A stretch of DNA of 64,000 nt from an uncultured Christensenella sp. GTDB lineage: Bacteria > Bacillota > Clostridia > Christensenellales > Pumilibacteraceae. The position numbers were made by a program, and so were the translations under genes. The first letter of the stretch is position 1. Each line of letters begins with the position of its first letter. The notes below the pieces were generated by a model. That model was not told the origin of the DNA and ran no database searches. It saw nothing but the letters and a program-made list of their open reading frames with translations. Below, in pieces: positions 44,700 to 53,100 of this stretch. The DNA lies in contig CAJTLV010000001.1 of assembly GCA_910577435.1 (NCBI GenBank), forward strand, positions 367,635 to 431,634, written 5' to 3'.

Positions 44700-46115
44700 T
44701 CAGTTGTTTCCCGTATCGAATGCGTGTTTGAGTGTGGGCGTTATCGGCGAAGGATAATCGCCCGTGAAGCAACCCGTACAAAAACTCGTCGACGGTGAGA
44801 TCGCGCACAGATTTTCGACCGAAAGGTATTCGAGGCTGTCCGCGCCTATCTTTTCGCAAATGCCGTTCACGTCGTAATGGTTGGCTACAAGTTTGTCGCG
44901 GTCGTCTATATCGGTTCCGAAATAGCATTCATACTTGAACGGCGGCGAGCTTATGCGCATATGCACTTCCTTTGCTCCCGCGCGACGCAACATTTTAATT
45001 ATCCGCATACTAGTCGTAGACCGCACGATAGAATCGTCTATGAGGATTATACGCTTACCCTTAACCGTCGTCCGAATGGGATTGAGTTTGACGTCGACAG
45101 CGTGTTCGCGCGCCACTTGATCGGGCAATATGAACGATCGCCCTATGTATTTGTTCTTTACGAACGCGGGAGCCATCGGTATGCCGGACTCCAAAGAATA
45201 ACCCTGCGCGGCTTGCAGTCCGGAATCGGGTACGCCGCACACGTAATCGGCTTCGGTCGGTTTCTGTCTATACAGCGCTCTGCCCATTTCTACGCGTGCG
45301 TCGTAAACGCTTATCCCGTCGATGACCGAATCGGGACGCGCAAAATACACGAACTCGAACACGCACAGTCCGCTCTTCGACGCATTGTTGAGCATACGCG
45401 TCGAGATATTGCCTTTCAGATCGCAAGACACGACTTCGCCCGGTTTGACGTCGCGCACAAACTCCGCGCCCAGCGCATCGAGAGCGCAGCTTTCGGATGC
45501 GAAAACGATCGCGTCGCCGAGTTTTCCCATACACAGCGGTCTGAACCCGTTGCGGTCGCGCACGGCAATCAGCTTATCTTTCGTAGCAATGACAATCGAG
45601 AACGCGCCCTCTATCATATTCATCGAATTGACAATAGCCGTCTCCAAGTCGTTTGTGGCGAGCATATTTCTCACTATGAGAATATTGACGATCTCGGTGT
45701 CGTTGGTCGTGTGAAGCACCATACCCGACTGCACGAGTTCCCTTCTTATCTGCATCGAGTTCGTAAGATTGCCGTTATGCGCCAAGGCGAGCGATATTTT
45801 GGAATGCACAGTCTCGATAGGCTGTGCGTTTTCTATATTGCACGAACCCGTAGTCGAATATCTGACGTGTCCGACGGCTATCTTGGTATTGGATACGAAC
45901 TCCATATAATCGTGCGTAAACACTTCCGACACAAGTCCCATACCCTTTTTGCATTTGAGATTGCCGTCGACAAAAGTTGCGATACCCGCGCTCTCCTGCC
46001 CCCTGTGTTGCAAGGCAAGAAGCGCGCTTGCCGCAAGCGGCACTGCGGGTACTGCGCGCGGCGAGATTATTCCGAATACGCCGCATTCCTCTCTCGGTTT
46101 GTCGTAAGTTATCAT
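44700..46115 (-). CDS. purF: Amidophosphoribosyltransferase (PurF)
   Basis: PurF commits PRPP to purine synthesis using glutamine. It is 471 residues with a short propeptide: Cys11 in EECGVFGI would become the N-terminal nucleophile after processing, as in Bacillus PurF. The PRPP loop IILIDDSIVRSTTS and four iron-sulfur cysteines typical of the Bacillus-type enzyme (CCTG-like CTGCFTGDYP near the end) are visible. The ATG overlaps the ANTAR gene stop as ATGA. No other pur genes are in the window. Confidence 0.95.
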   Translation of the reverse strand: MITYDKPREECGVFGIISPRAVPAVPLAASALLALQHRGQESAGIATFVDGNLKCKKGMGLVSEVFTHDYMEFVSNTKIAVGHVRYSTTGSCNIENAQPIETVHSKISLALAHNGNLTNSMQIRRELVQSGMVLHTTNDTEIVNILIVRNMLATNDLETAIVNSMNMIEGAFSIVIATKDKLIAVRDRNGFRPLCMGKLGDAIVFASESCALDALGAEFVRDVKPGEVVSCDLKGNISTRMLNNASKSGLCVFEFVYFARPDSVIDGISVYDARVEMGRALYRQKPTEADYVCGVPDSGLQAAQGYSLESGIPMAPAFVKNKYIGRSFILPDQVAREHAVDVKLNPIRTTVKGKRIILIDDSIVRSTTSMRIIKMLRRAGAKEVHMRISSPPFKYECYFGTDIDDRDKLVANHYDVNGICEKIGADSLEYLSVENLCAISPSTSFCTGCFTGDYPSPITPTLKHAFDTGNN

Positions 46116-46678
46116 ATGCCCTCGTAAGTTTTGATAATATCCATCGCGACTTTTCGCCGCGTCATACGCATTTCCATTGCCCGCTTTTCGATGTATTTGT
46201 GAGACTGATCTTCCGTGTACCCCAGCGAGCGCATAAGCGCGATCTTCGCGCGCGAAATGTATTTCATATCTTCGAGTTTGGAGCAAAGCTCCTCGTTTTT
46301 CTCTTTGAGTGACCGCACTCTTACGTTGGCTATCGAAATCATTCGCACCGCTTCGCACAGTCCGGAACGCGTTATGGGGCGAGCCAACGTGAGCACGCCG
46401 ACAGAACCGAGATCGTCGGAAAACAAGTCCGAACGCGTATAATCGTCTATGTAAAGTCCGCCTATGTCGCCCGAACGCGCAAGATCTATAGCAAGCTCGT
46501 TGCCGAGTTCGTCGGGCAAACCCGCGTTTATAACAAAAATATCAAACATACGGCAAAGGACGCTACGCCGCGCTTCGGCCGCAGTAGTCGCCACTACGCA
46601 GTCGAATTTAGCTTGATTAAGGACATCGGACAAAGCGTGCTGTTGCTTTACCGTGCCGGCTACTATCAAAGCGTCCAA
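46112..46678 (-). CDS. ANTAR-domain antiterminator with pseudo-receiver domain
   Basis: The N-terminal 120 residues have a response-regulator fold, but the phosphoacceptor Asp is replaced by Asn in FVINAGLPDE, so it is unlikely to be phosphorylated. A coiled coil (RSLKEKNEELCSKLEDMK) leads to a C-terminal ANTAR domain (about 133-188) matching the family pattern AKIALMRSLGYTEDQSHKYI and RRKVAMDII. ANTAR proteins bind paired hexaloop RNA hairpins and prevent termination, commonly in nitrogen-metabolism operons. Its position between the GS homologue and purF supports a role in glutamine-linked control. GGAGG precedes the ATG. Confidence 0.88.
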   Translation of the reverse strand: MDALIVAGTVKQQHALSDVLNQAKFDCVVATTAAEARRSVLCRMFDIFVINAGLPDELGNELAIDLARSGDIGGLYIDDYTRSDLFSDDLGSVGVLTLARPITRSGLCEAVRMISIANVRVRSLKEKNEELCSKLEDMKYISRAKIALMRSLGYTEDQSHKYIEKRAMEMRMTRRKVAMDIIKTYEGI

Positions 46679-46822
46679 TCTTGCCTCCTTTTGATTTTCG
46701 TATTTGTATAAACGGTGAAATTTACTATATGCGCTTGTACGTATTGCGCCGAGTAGCTTTACTTTTCGGATGAGCTGGCGTAGAATTTACTGATCAGCCG
46801 CGTAATTACGCATTCCGATCGA

Positions 46823-48037
46823 TCAAATATCCTCATAAAAGTCGAACAGCTCTCGATCGGTCGCGAGTTTCGCCGCGCTCGTCTCCCTGTTCTTTATCGC
46901 CGAAAGGACGTTATCGAGTTGATCGGGGATCTGCTCGTGCAACCATTCGCTCGACCGCGCGAACTCGATCGCATCGAACAGCGATTCGAACAGCCTGTCG
47001 TTATCGCAGCCGCCCGGCTCGCGAAGTTTATAGCCGTTCTTGATACCCTCGCAACCTGCGGCGAAAATAAGCGCAAGCACCGCGAAAATATTGCCTGTCG
47101 AGTCCGTCGTGCGTAATTGAATGATATCGTCGTCGAATATGCGTATTGCCGTTTTGCGATCGGGCGACCAACCTATCTTATAACCCTTGCCCAGTCGTTT
47201 ATAACTGTTGAGCGTCGGGTTGGCGAGACAGGAGATCTCCCTGTACCGTCTGAGTACGCCTTCGGCAAACGCCTCCGTCGCGGCTTTCTTATTCTTTCCC
47301 GACAGCGTTATCGACAGGTGCAGTCCGCTACCCCATTTGTCTGATAGCGGACGCGGCATAAACGACGCGACGGTCCCGTTGATGGCGCATACGTTCTTTA
47401 TCGCCGACTTGAACATAACGAAGTTGCGGGCGGCGGACATCGGGTCCGCGTCCTCGAAGTCGACCTCGTTCTGACCGGGTCCGCGCTCGTGGTGAGACGA
47501 TATGGGTTTAAGTCCCATATCTTCGAGACTGAGTATTACGTCGCGGCGCAGATTTTCGCACTTGTCGAACGGCGCGCACGAGCAATAGTCCGCATTGTCC
47601 ATAGGCTCCAACACGTCGGAGTTATCCACCTCGTCCTTGAACACGTAAAACTCGCACTCGGTCGCGACCTGCGCCGTGAAACCGAGTTTTTCGAGTCTTT
47701 CGACCTGACGTTCCAAAAGCACCATCGGATCGCACGTATACGGCTTGCAGTACATATCGGCGATCTTGCAGAATACGCTGACCACCCTGCCCGAATGCGG
47801 ACGCCAAGGAAGATCGGACAACAGCGCCGATACGGGCATAATTTTTAAGTCTATGCCGCCGACGCCCGTTACCGCCGAACTGTCGATCGCGACGCCGTTT
47901 TCGAACGCGTCGTCCAACTGCGAACTCAACACCAAAATATTGCGTTGCCGTCCCAATAGATCGCAGAATGCGAGCTTGACGAACTGTATTTCGTTGTCTT
48001 TGATATATTCTAGCAGTTCCTGTCTGGTGTATACCAT
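46823..48037 (-). CDS. Glutamine synthetase homologue, divergent active site
   Basis: The protein is 404 residues, about 40 shorter than type I GS, and aligns along its whole length (FCDLLGRQRNI, ATECEFYVFKD, SHHERGPGQNEVDFE, SGLHLSITL, NSYKRLGKGY). Two normally invariant glutamates differ: PGYEAP (Glu327 in E. coli) reads KGYKIG, and VEVRSVDPAANPY (Glu357) reads IIQLRTTDSTGNIF. The segment around the flap is shortened. It may be a GS with altered chemistry, a gamma-glutamyl ligase relative, or a glutamine/glutamate sensor. It lies between pgcA and the ANTAR gene. AAGGAG precedes the ATG. No canonical glnA is in the window. Confidence 0.85.
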   Translation of the reverse strand: MVYTRQELLEYIKDNEIQFVKLAFCDLLGRQRNILVLSSQLDDAFENGVAIDSSAVTGVGGIDLKIMPVSALLSDLPWRPHSGRVVSVFCKIADMYCKPYTCDPMVLLERQVERLEKLGFTAQVATECEFYVFKDEVDNSDVLEPMDNADYCSCAPFDKCENLRRDVILSLEDMGLKPISSHHERGPGQNEVDFEDADPMSAARNFVMFKSAIKNVCAINGTVASFMPRPLSDKWGSGLHLSITLSGKNKKAATEAFAEGVLRRYREISCLANPTLNSYKRLGKGYKIGWSPDRKTAIRIFDDDIIQLRTTDSTGNIFAVLALIFAAGCEGIKNGYKLREPGGCDNDRLFESLFDAIEFARSSEWLHEQIPDQLDNVLSAIKNRETSAAKLATDRELFDFYEDI

Positions 48038-48076
48038 AGTAATCTCCTTATCGCCGATTGGGAAACATAGATTCGA

Positions 48077-48094
48077 GATTCCGTATTCGGAATC
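48077..48094. promoter_or_regulatory. Palindrome upstream of the GS homologue
   Basis: GATTCCG-TATT-CGGAATC, perfect 7-bp arms, between the pgcA stop and the GS-like gene. It may be an operator or mRNA hairpin; no T run or promoter box is seen with it. Confidence 0.5.
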
Positions 48095-48113
48095 GACTTA
48101 CCGATATGCGGAT

Positions 48114-49754
48114 TTATTTCAAGTATTTTTCGACGCATTCGAGTATGGCGTCGATACGCGCTTCGCCGCCGCGTGCCGCCGTCACGTATATCTTGATAAG
48201 CGGTTCGGTACCGGACGGACGCACGATCACCTTGCTGCCGTCCTCCGCCTTGTACGACAGGACGTCGGACTTGGGCAGGTCGAACCTGTCTTGCGTGAGA
48301 TAGTCGATGCTTTCGACGACCGTACTGCCGTCGAGCGATTCGGGCGGATCTTTACGGAACGAATTAAGCACGCTCCGCATTTTCTCGGCACCCGCCGCGC
48401 CCTCGTAGGTGTAAGACACCGTGCGGTGGAAGTATTTTCCGTACTTGGCGTAAATACCGTCGAGTACGTCGCCGAGCGTCTTGCCCTCCGCCAGATAGTC
48501 GGCAGACATTTCCGCGACCAGCATTGTCGCCACGACAGCGTCCTTGTCGCGCACATACTTGCCCGAAAGATAGCCGTAGCTCTCTTCGTACCCAAACACG
48601 AACCGATCGCCCTCGCCGTTTGCTTCGAGTTTTTTTATCGTCTCGCCTATGTACTTAAAACCTGTAAGTACCTCGCGCATTTCCGCGCCGTAGCTCTCCG
48701 CGACAACGCGGGCAAGATCGGTCGTGACTATCGTCTTGACTGCTACCGGATTTTCGGGAAGCGATCGGGAATGTGAAAATATATAATCCAATAGCAATAC
48801 GCCCATCTCGTTGCCCGTGATAAGGCGGTAATCGCCGCTACCCGTCTTTACCGCCGCGCCTATCCTGTCCGCGTCGGGGTCGGTGCCTATTATTATGTCC
48901 GCGCCGTTCTTTTTGCCCAATTCGACTGCGAGACGAAGCGCCTCCGCTTTTTCGGGGTTGGGGTACGCGCACGTCGGGAAATTGCCGTCGGGTCGCGCTT
49001 GTTCGGGAACGATCGTCACGTCGTTAAAGCCGCGCTCGCGCAGCATTTGCGGCACGATGTCACAGCCCGTGCCGTTGAGCGGCGTGTACACGATCGATAC
49101 CTTGCGAGATTTGCCCACCGACCGCGCGTACACGCAGTCGAGATATTCGCGCGTCACATCGATATACTCGATGTCGCCGCGCTCGACTGCTTTGTCGAAG
49201 TCGGACGCAACCACGTCGAAGGTTTGCACCTTTTCGATATAACCGTAAATCTCGTTTGCCGCCGCGTCCGTGACCTGACAACCGTCGGCCCCGTACACCT
49301 TGTAGCCGTTGAACTTTGCGGGATTGTGGCTCGCAGTTATCATAATGCCCGCGTCGCAACCGAAATGCCGCACCATAAACGACAGATACGGCGTAGGTTT
49401 AAGCTCGCGCGTGATGTATGATTTGATCCCGTTCGCCGCGAGCACCGCCGACGCGTAATGCGCGAACTCGGTCGAGAGTATGCGCGAATCGTAGCTGACG
49501 GCGACCGTCGCGCCAGATTTCTTATGCGCTTTGAGATAGTCGGCAACGCCCTGCGTCACACGACCTATCGTGTATACGTTTAACCTGTTTGTGCCCGCGC
49601 CGATTATGCCGCGAAGTCCGGCAGTGCCGAATTCGAGGTCTTTATAGAACGCTTCTTTGACATCGTCGGCGCTCATACCGACGAGCTCGGCGGCTACGGC
49701 AGGCTCCGTTGCGTGCTTGCACCACTCTTTATGAAGTTTTTCGACGTTTCTCAT
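48114..49754 (-). CDS. pgcA: Alpha-phosphoglucomutase / phosphomannomutase family enzyme
   Basis: The enzyme interconverts glucose 1- and 6-phosphate for surface polysaccharides. It is 546 residues, with FGTAGLRGIIGAGTNRLN near residue 40, the phosphoserine in MITASHNPAKFNGYK near 140, the metal loop GTDPDADRIG near 300 and the sugar-binding GYEESYGYL near 395. The C-terminal phosphate site is VRPSGTEPLIKIY. These match PgcA-type mutases more than GlmM. The ATG at 49754 follows AAGGAGACAAT. It is the first gene of the downstream nitrogen block. Confidence 0.93.
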   Translation of the reverse strand: MRNVEKLHKEWCKHATEPAVAAELVGMSADDVKEAFYKDLEFGTAGLRGIIGAGTNRLNVYTIGRVTQGVADYLKAHKKSGATVAVSYDSRILSTEFAHYASAVLAANGIKSYITRELKPTPYLSFMVRHFGCDAGIMITASHNPAKFNGYKVYGADGCQVTDAAANEIYGYIEKVQTFDVVASDFDKAVERGDIEYIDVTREYLDCVYARSVGKSRKVSIVYTPLNGTGCDIVPQMLRERGFNDVTIVPEQARPDGNFPTCAYPNPEKAEALRLAVELGKKNGADIIIGTDPDADRIGAAVKTGSGDYRLITGNEMGVLLLDYIFSHSRSLPENPVAVKTIVTTDLARVVAESYGAEMREVLTGFKYIGETIKKLEANGEGDRFVFGYEESYGYLSGKYVRDKDAVVATMLVAEMSADYLAEGKTLGDVLDGIYAKYGKYFHRTVSYTYEGAAGAEKMRSVLNSFRKDPPESLDGSTVVESIDYLTQDRFDLPKSDVLSYKAEDGSKVIVRPSGTEPLIKIYVTAARGGEARIDAILECVEKYLK

Positions 49755-49770
49755 TATTGTCTCCTTTCTT

Positions 49771-49809
49771 AAAAAAAGAGAAATGTATACCGACGACACA
49801 CTTCTCTTT
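49771..49809 (-). terminator. Terminator-like hairpin in the pgcA leader (candidate attenuator)
   Basis: Minus strand: AAAGAGAA pairs with TTCTCTTT, extended by GTGTG with CATAT across a two-base bulge, then a run of T. It lies between the pgcA promoter and its ribosome site, where a terminator would only make sense as an attenuator. Confidence 0.55.
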
Positions 49810-49844
49810 GATTATTGATATTAACCGAAGTACCCATTTGGAAT

Positions 49845-49873
49845 ATTCTAACAAATTTTCCTCGCCCTGTCAA
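49845..49873 (-). promoter_or_regulatory. sigma-A promoter of pgcA and downstream genes
   Basis: Minus strand TTGACA, 17-base spacer, TAGAAT; leader about 85 bases containing the terminator-like hairpin. Confidence 0.8.
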
Positions 49874-49889
49874 GCAAACACAGTTTGAT

Positions 49890-50095
49890 TTATTTGTCTT
49901 GTTTAGCCGATACTCACGATTGGAATGATCGATTCAATATCGGCTTATCGCTTTCACATACAACGCCCGAATTATTTGTCTTGTTAACTTTTACTTACGA
50001 TCGCGCAAGACATTACAATACTTTCGTGCCTTCGCGCACTGTTCGATTATTTGTCTTTTTAACCAGTTATCGCGATGGGAATCGCCGCCTATCGG
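49890..50095. repeat. Three diverged tandem repeats of about 75-82 bp
   Basis: TTATTTGTCTT recurs at 49890, 49972 and 50047, each time followed by a similar stretch (TTAACTTTTACTTACGATCG-like, with CGAT/GGAAT blocks conserved between units 1 and 3). The spacing is 82 and 75 bp. No coding potential. The array occupies most of the non-coding stretch between the pgcA promoter and the giant surface-protein gene. Confidence 0.6.
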
Positions 50096-50105
50096 ACTTT
50101 ACGAC

Positions 50106-50140
50106 AAAAAAGAAACGAGCTCTTACAAGCTCGTCTCTTT
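50106..50140 (-). terminator. Terminator of the giant surface-protein gene
   Basis: Minus strand AGACGAGCT, six-base loop, AGCTCGTTTCT, then TTTTTT, starting just after the stop codon. Confidence 0.8.
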
Positions 50141-50142
50141 AT

Positions 50143-53100
50143 TTAGAAATCGTTGGGGTTAAATCCGTCGCGGTTCTGCGGCTGTCCGTTAGGCGCGCCC
50201 TGATTTTGTCGGGGTTGCTGTTGCGGGCTGCCGGGTTGATTCGGACGGAACGGGTTAGCCGTGTTCTGAGGCATACCGGGCTGACTCTGTCTGAATGCAG
50301 GCTGACCGTTGGGCGCACCTACATTCTGACGGGGTTGTTGCGGTTGTTGCGGCATACCGGGCTGGCTCTGCCTGAAAGCGGGCTGACCGGGTTGCGCGCC
50401 CATACTCTGACGAGGCTGTTGCGGCATACCGGGTCTGCTCTGCTGAGGCGTAGGCTGTTGCGCAGCGCCGCCGTCCGGCGCTACGCCCGCTGTCTGACCT
50501 GTACCCGCGCCGAGCTGTAAGCTGTTGGGCGTCGGATTGTCTGCGGCACTGCCTATCATAAGGTTGGGGTTGTTCATCGTCTGCGTGGTCGGAGGCAAAT
50601 AACCGAATGACTGGAACTGCGGTGTTCCGCCGCCTGCCGACAGACGCAACATTTCTTCTTCCAGCTCCGCTTCCGAATCGAGCAACGCCTCGATCTCTCT
50701 GCGCATCTTTCTGCGTTTATGAACAATAACCAGAATGATTATGAGCAGGATGATAAGAAGCAAGACTCCCGCGAATATGAGCGAATACATCAGGACGTTG
50801 GACTGTATCGCCGCAACCATCTTGTTCCAGGTAGACAGCTCCGCCATATCCGTACAGCCTATCTCGATCGTGTGACTGTACAGATTACCGGTTGCGTCGG
50901 TTATATTGAACGTGAGTTGCGTTGTGCCGCGTCCCTTGAAGATAAGCACGATATTGCCGTTTTCGATATGCGCCGTCGCGTATGCGCCGACCTTTACTTT
51001 CGCGTCGTTAAAGCGCATAACGTCGCCTAAATCGGGATCTTCGAACCAACGGTCGGGACGAATTACGATCATATGCTGATCATTGAGCTGACCTTCGGTG
51101 AATATGCCCATACTGTCGATCGGCTTCATCACGGGCGCGTTGTTCCGTGTTACCACGACGTTGAACTTCTGCTCGACGTCTATATTGCCCGCGTCGAACA
51201 CGACCGTCATTTCGGCGACGTCGGTTTCGTAGTTCGCGGTCACCCGCCACTCTATCTCGTCTGCGGACGCGCTTACGTCGTATGCCGAAGCCTGAACCGC
51301 CGACGACGACGATACCGTCAACGCACCGCCTTCGGGCGCGGTTATACTCTTGACCGTGTAGCCTCTCGCATTATCGGGCTGTTCTTCGGAATTGAGAAGA
51401 ATTTCCGCCGTCATCGTGCGCGTTACGCGATTAGCCATCGAGAACGTCTTAATATCCATATCGGCGATCGGTCTGGACACTATGATAGTTATGTCGAGCG
51501 GGGTTTCGATACCGTCGTTGATCATATTCATAGCGCCGTCGAGATAGCCGTCATCTCGCACGTAAAGTCTTATGTGCTGTGTTCCGTACACGCCGGGCGT
51601 AAGCATTACCGAGAAACTCTGATGCGTTTCGAAATCGCTGTCTGCCCAACCGACGTCGCACACTTTGACGATAGGTGCGGGGGGATCTTCGCCCTCTTCG
51701 GGTTCTTTGAGTTCCGTACCGGGTCCGAACATTTCCGGTCTGAGGTCGCTCATATCCGCATCCGTAGTGTACACTTCGATGTCCTTGATGTACATATACG
51801 TATTGGAACGCGTAGGATCGGTTACGTCTTTGCCTGCGTTGTATTCCGCAGCGTTGACGGCGTCGTTCGGGTTGATGTCCGTCATATACTTGATGATGTT
51901 CTCTGTGAGAGCAACGCTGTCAAGCGCCGACGATTCGTCTTCCGAATCGGACTCGACGATAGGAATACCCATTACGTTGATGACAACGGGATCGCGAGAG
52001 ATTGCGGTCGGCGCGGTATTGCCTACCGTCAAACGGATGGTGAGCTTGCTCGTATGCGCGTTATCCAGCTTTGTGGAATCGTAGAGCATCAACGAGCCTG
52101 TCGCCACCTCGCCGCGCGCGACGGACGTACAGGTAAACTCCAACCTACTGAGAGTTATGATTCCGAACGCGTTGCGCTCGTTCTTCTGAGCCAAGTCGAA
52201 CAGCGGGACAGTGCCTGCGCCGAGCGTAGTGGTGTTTTCCTTGATGCAGGACGAATCGGGCGCGTACAGGAAATACGCATCCATATCGACGTCCGCGTCG
52301 TCGAGAATATCGGCAAACTTAACGGTGAGCGTATTGCCTGTAGCGACGCTCGCAGTTAGTACGTAGCCGGTCTCGTCGCTGTAAGAGATACGGTAGTCGT
52401 TTCTCGTGACCTCTTTGAATTCGGGCGGATCGTTTTGTGCACGGACTATTATAACGGTCTTGCGAACGTAATTGGTCTGATTGTCCTGACGTCTGCCGAG
52501 AGTGTCGATACAGGATATCTCGACGGGAATATCACTGTAAGGCAAGATACGGTTATCTTCGGACGGCTGAGTGATGGCAACCTTGCGGTTGATCTTTATC
52601 GTTACTTTTCCGTTCGTCTCGGTAATGGAAAGAACGGGACCGTGACTTCCGCCGTCGATAGCGTCTCTTGTCGTCGAGATGGAAACGCTGTCGCCGTTGC
52701 TGTCGGTGTAAACGTAAGACGCAAGGATACTGCTACCCGCATAAGTGAGCGTCTCGTTGCCTGCGGGAAGATTCGCATCCGCATTCTCGCCATTGCTCGC
52801 CTTGTTATAATTGCACATATCGTAATCGTAGAACAAGCCGCGCTGTTCGTTCGCCGTGTCGTAAAGATTCCAAGTAAGCGAATCTCCAGCCGAACCCGCA
52901 AAGAACAAGAAGTCGGAATCGCGCGAAGTTGCGTTCTCGCCCTCGCCTACCTGAGGATAGCCGAAGTTGAGCGCGGTGCTTTGCACGGCAACGGGTGCGG
53001 AGTTGGCGACGGCGACGTTGACATATGCGCCGACCGTGTGATCCGAGCCGACTGCGGTGCCGCCGATTGCAGACATCGTGTATCCGTTTTCGGTCTTGTA

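Noticed and set aside
46800..46811. A perfect 12-bp palindrome GCGTAATTACGC between the GS-like and ANTAR genes.
   Set aside because: It stands alone, with no promoter or repeat nearby; too short to call an operator.
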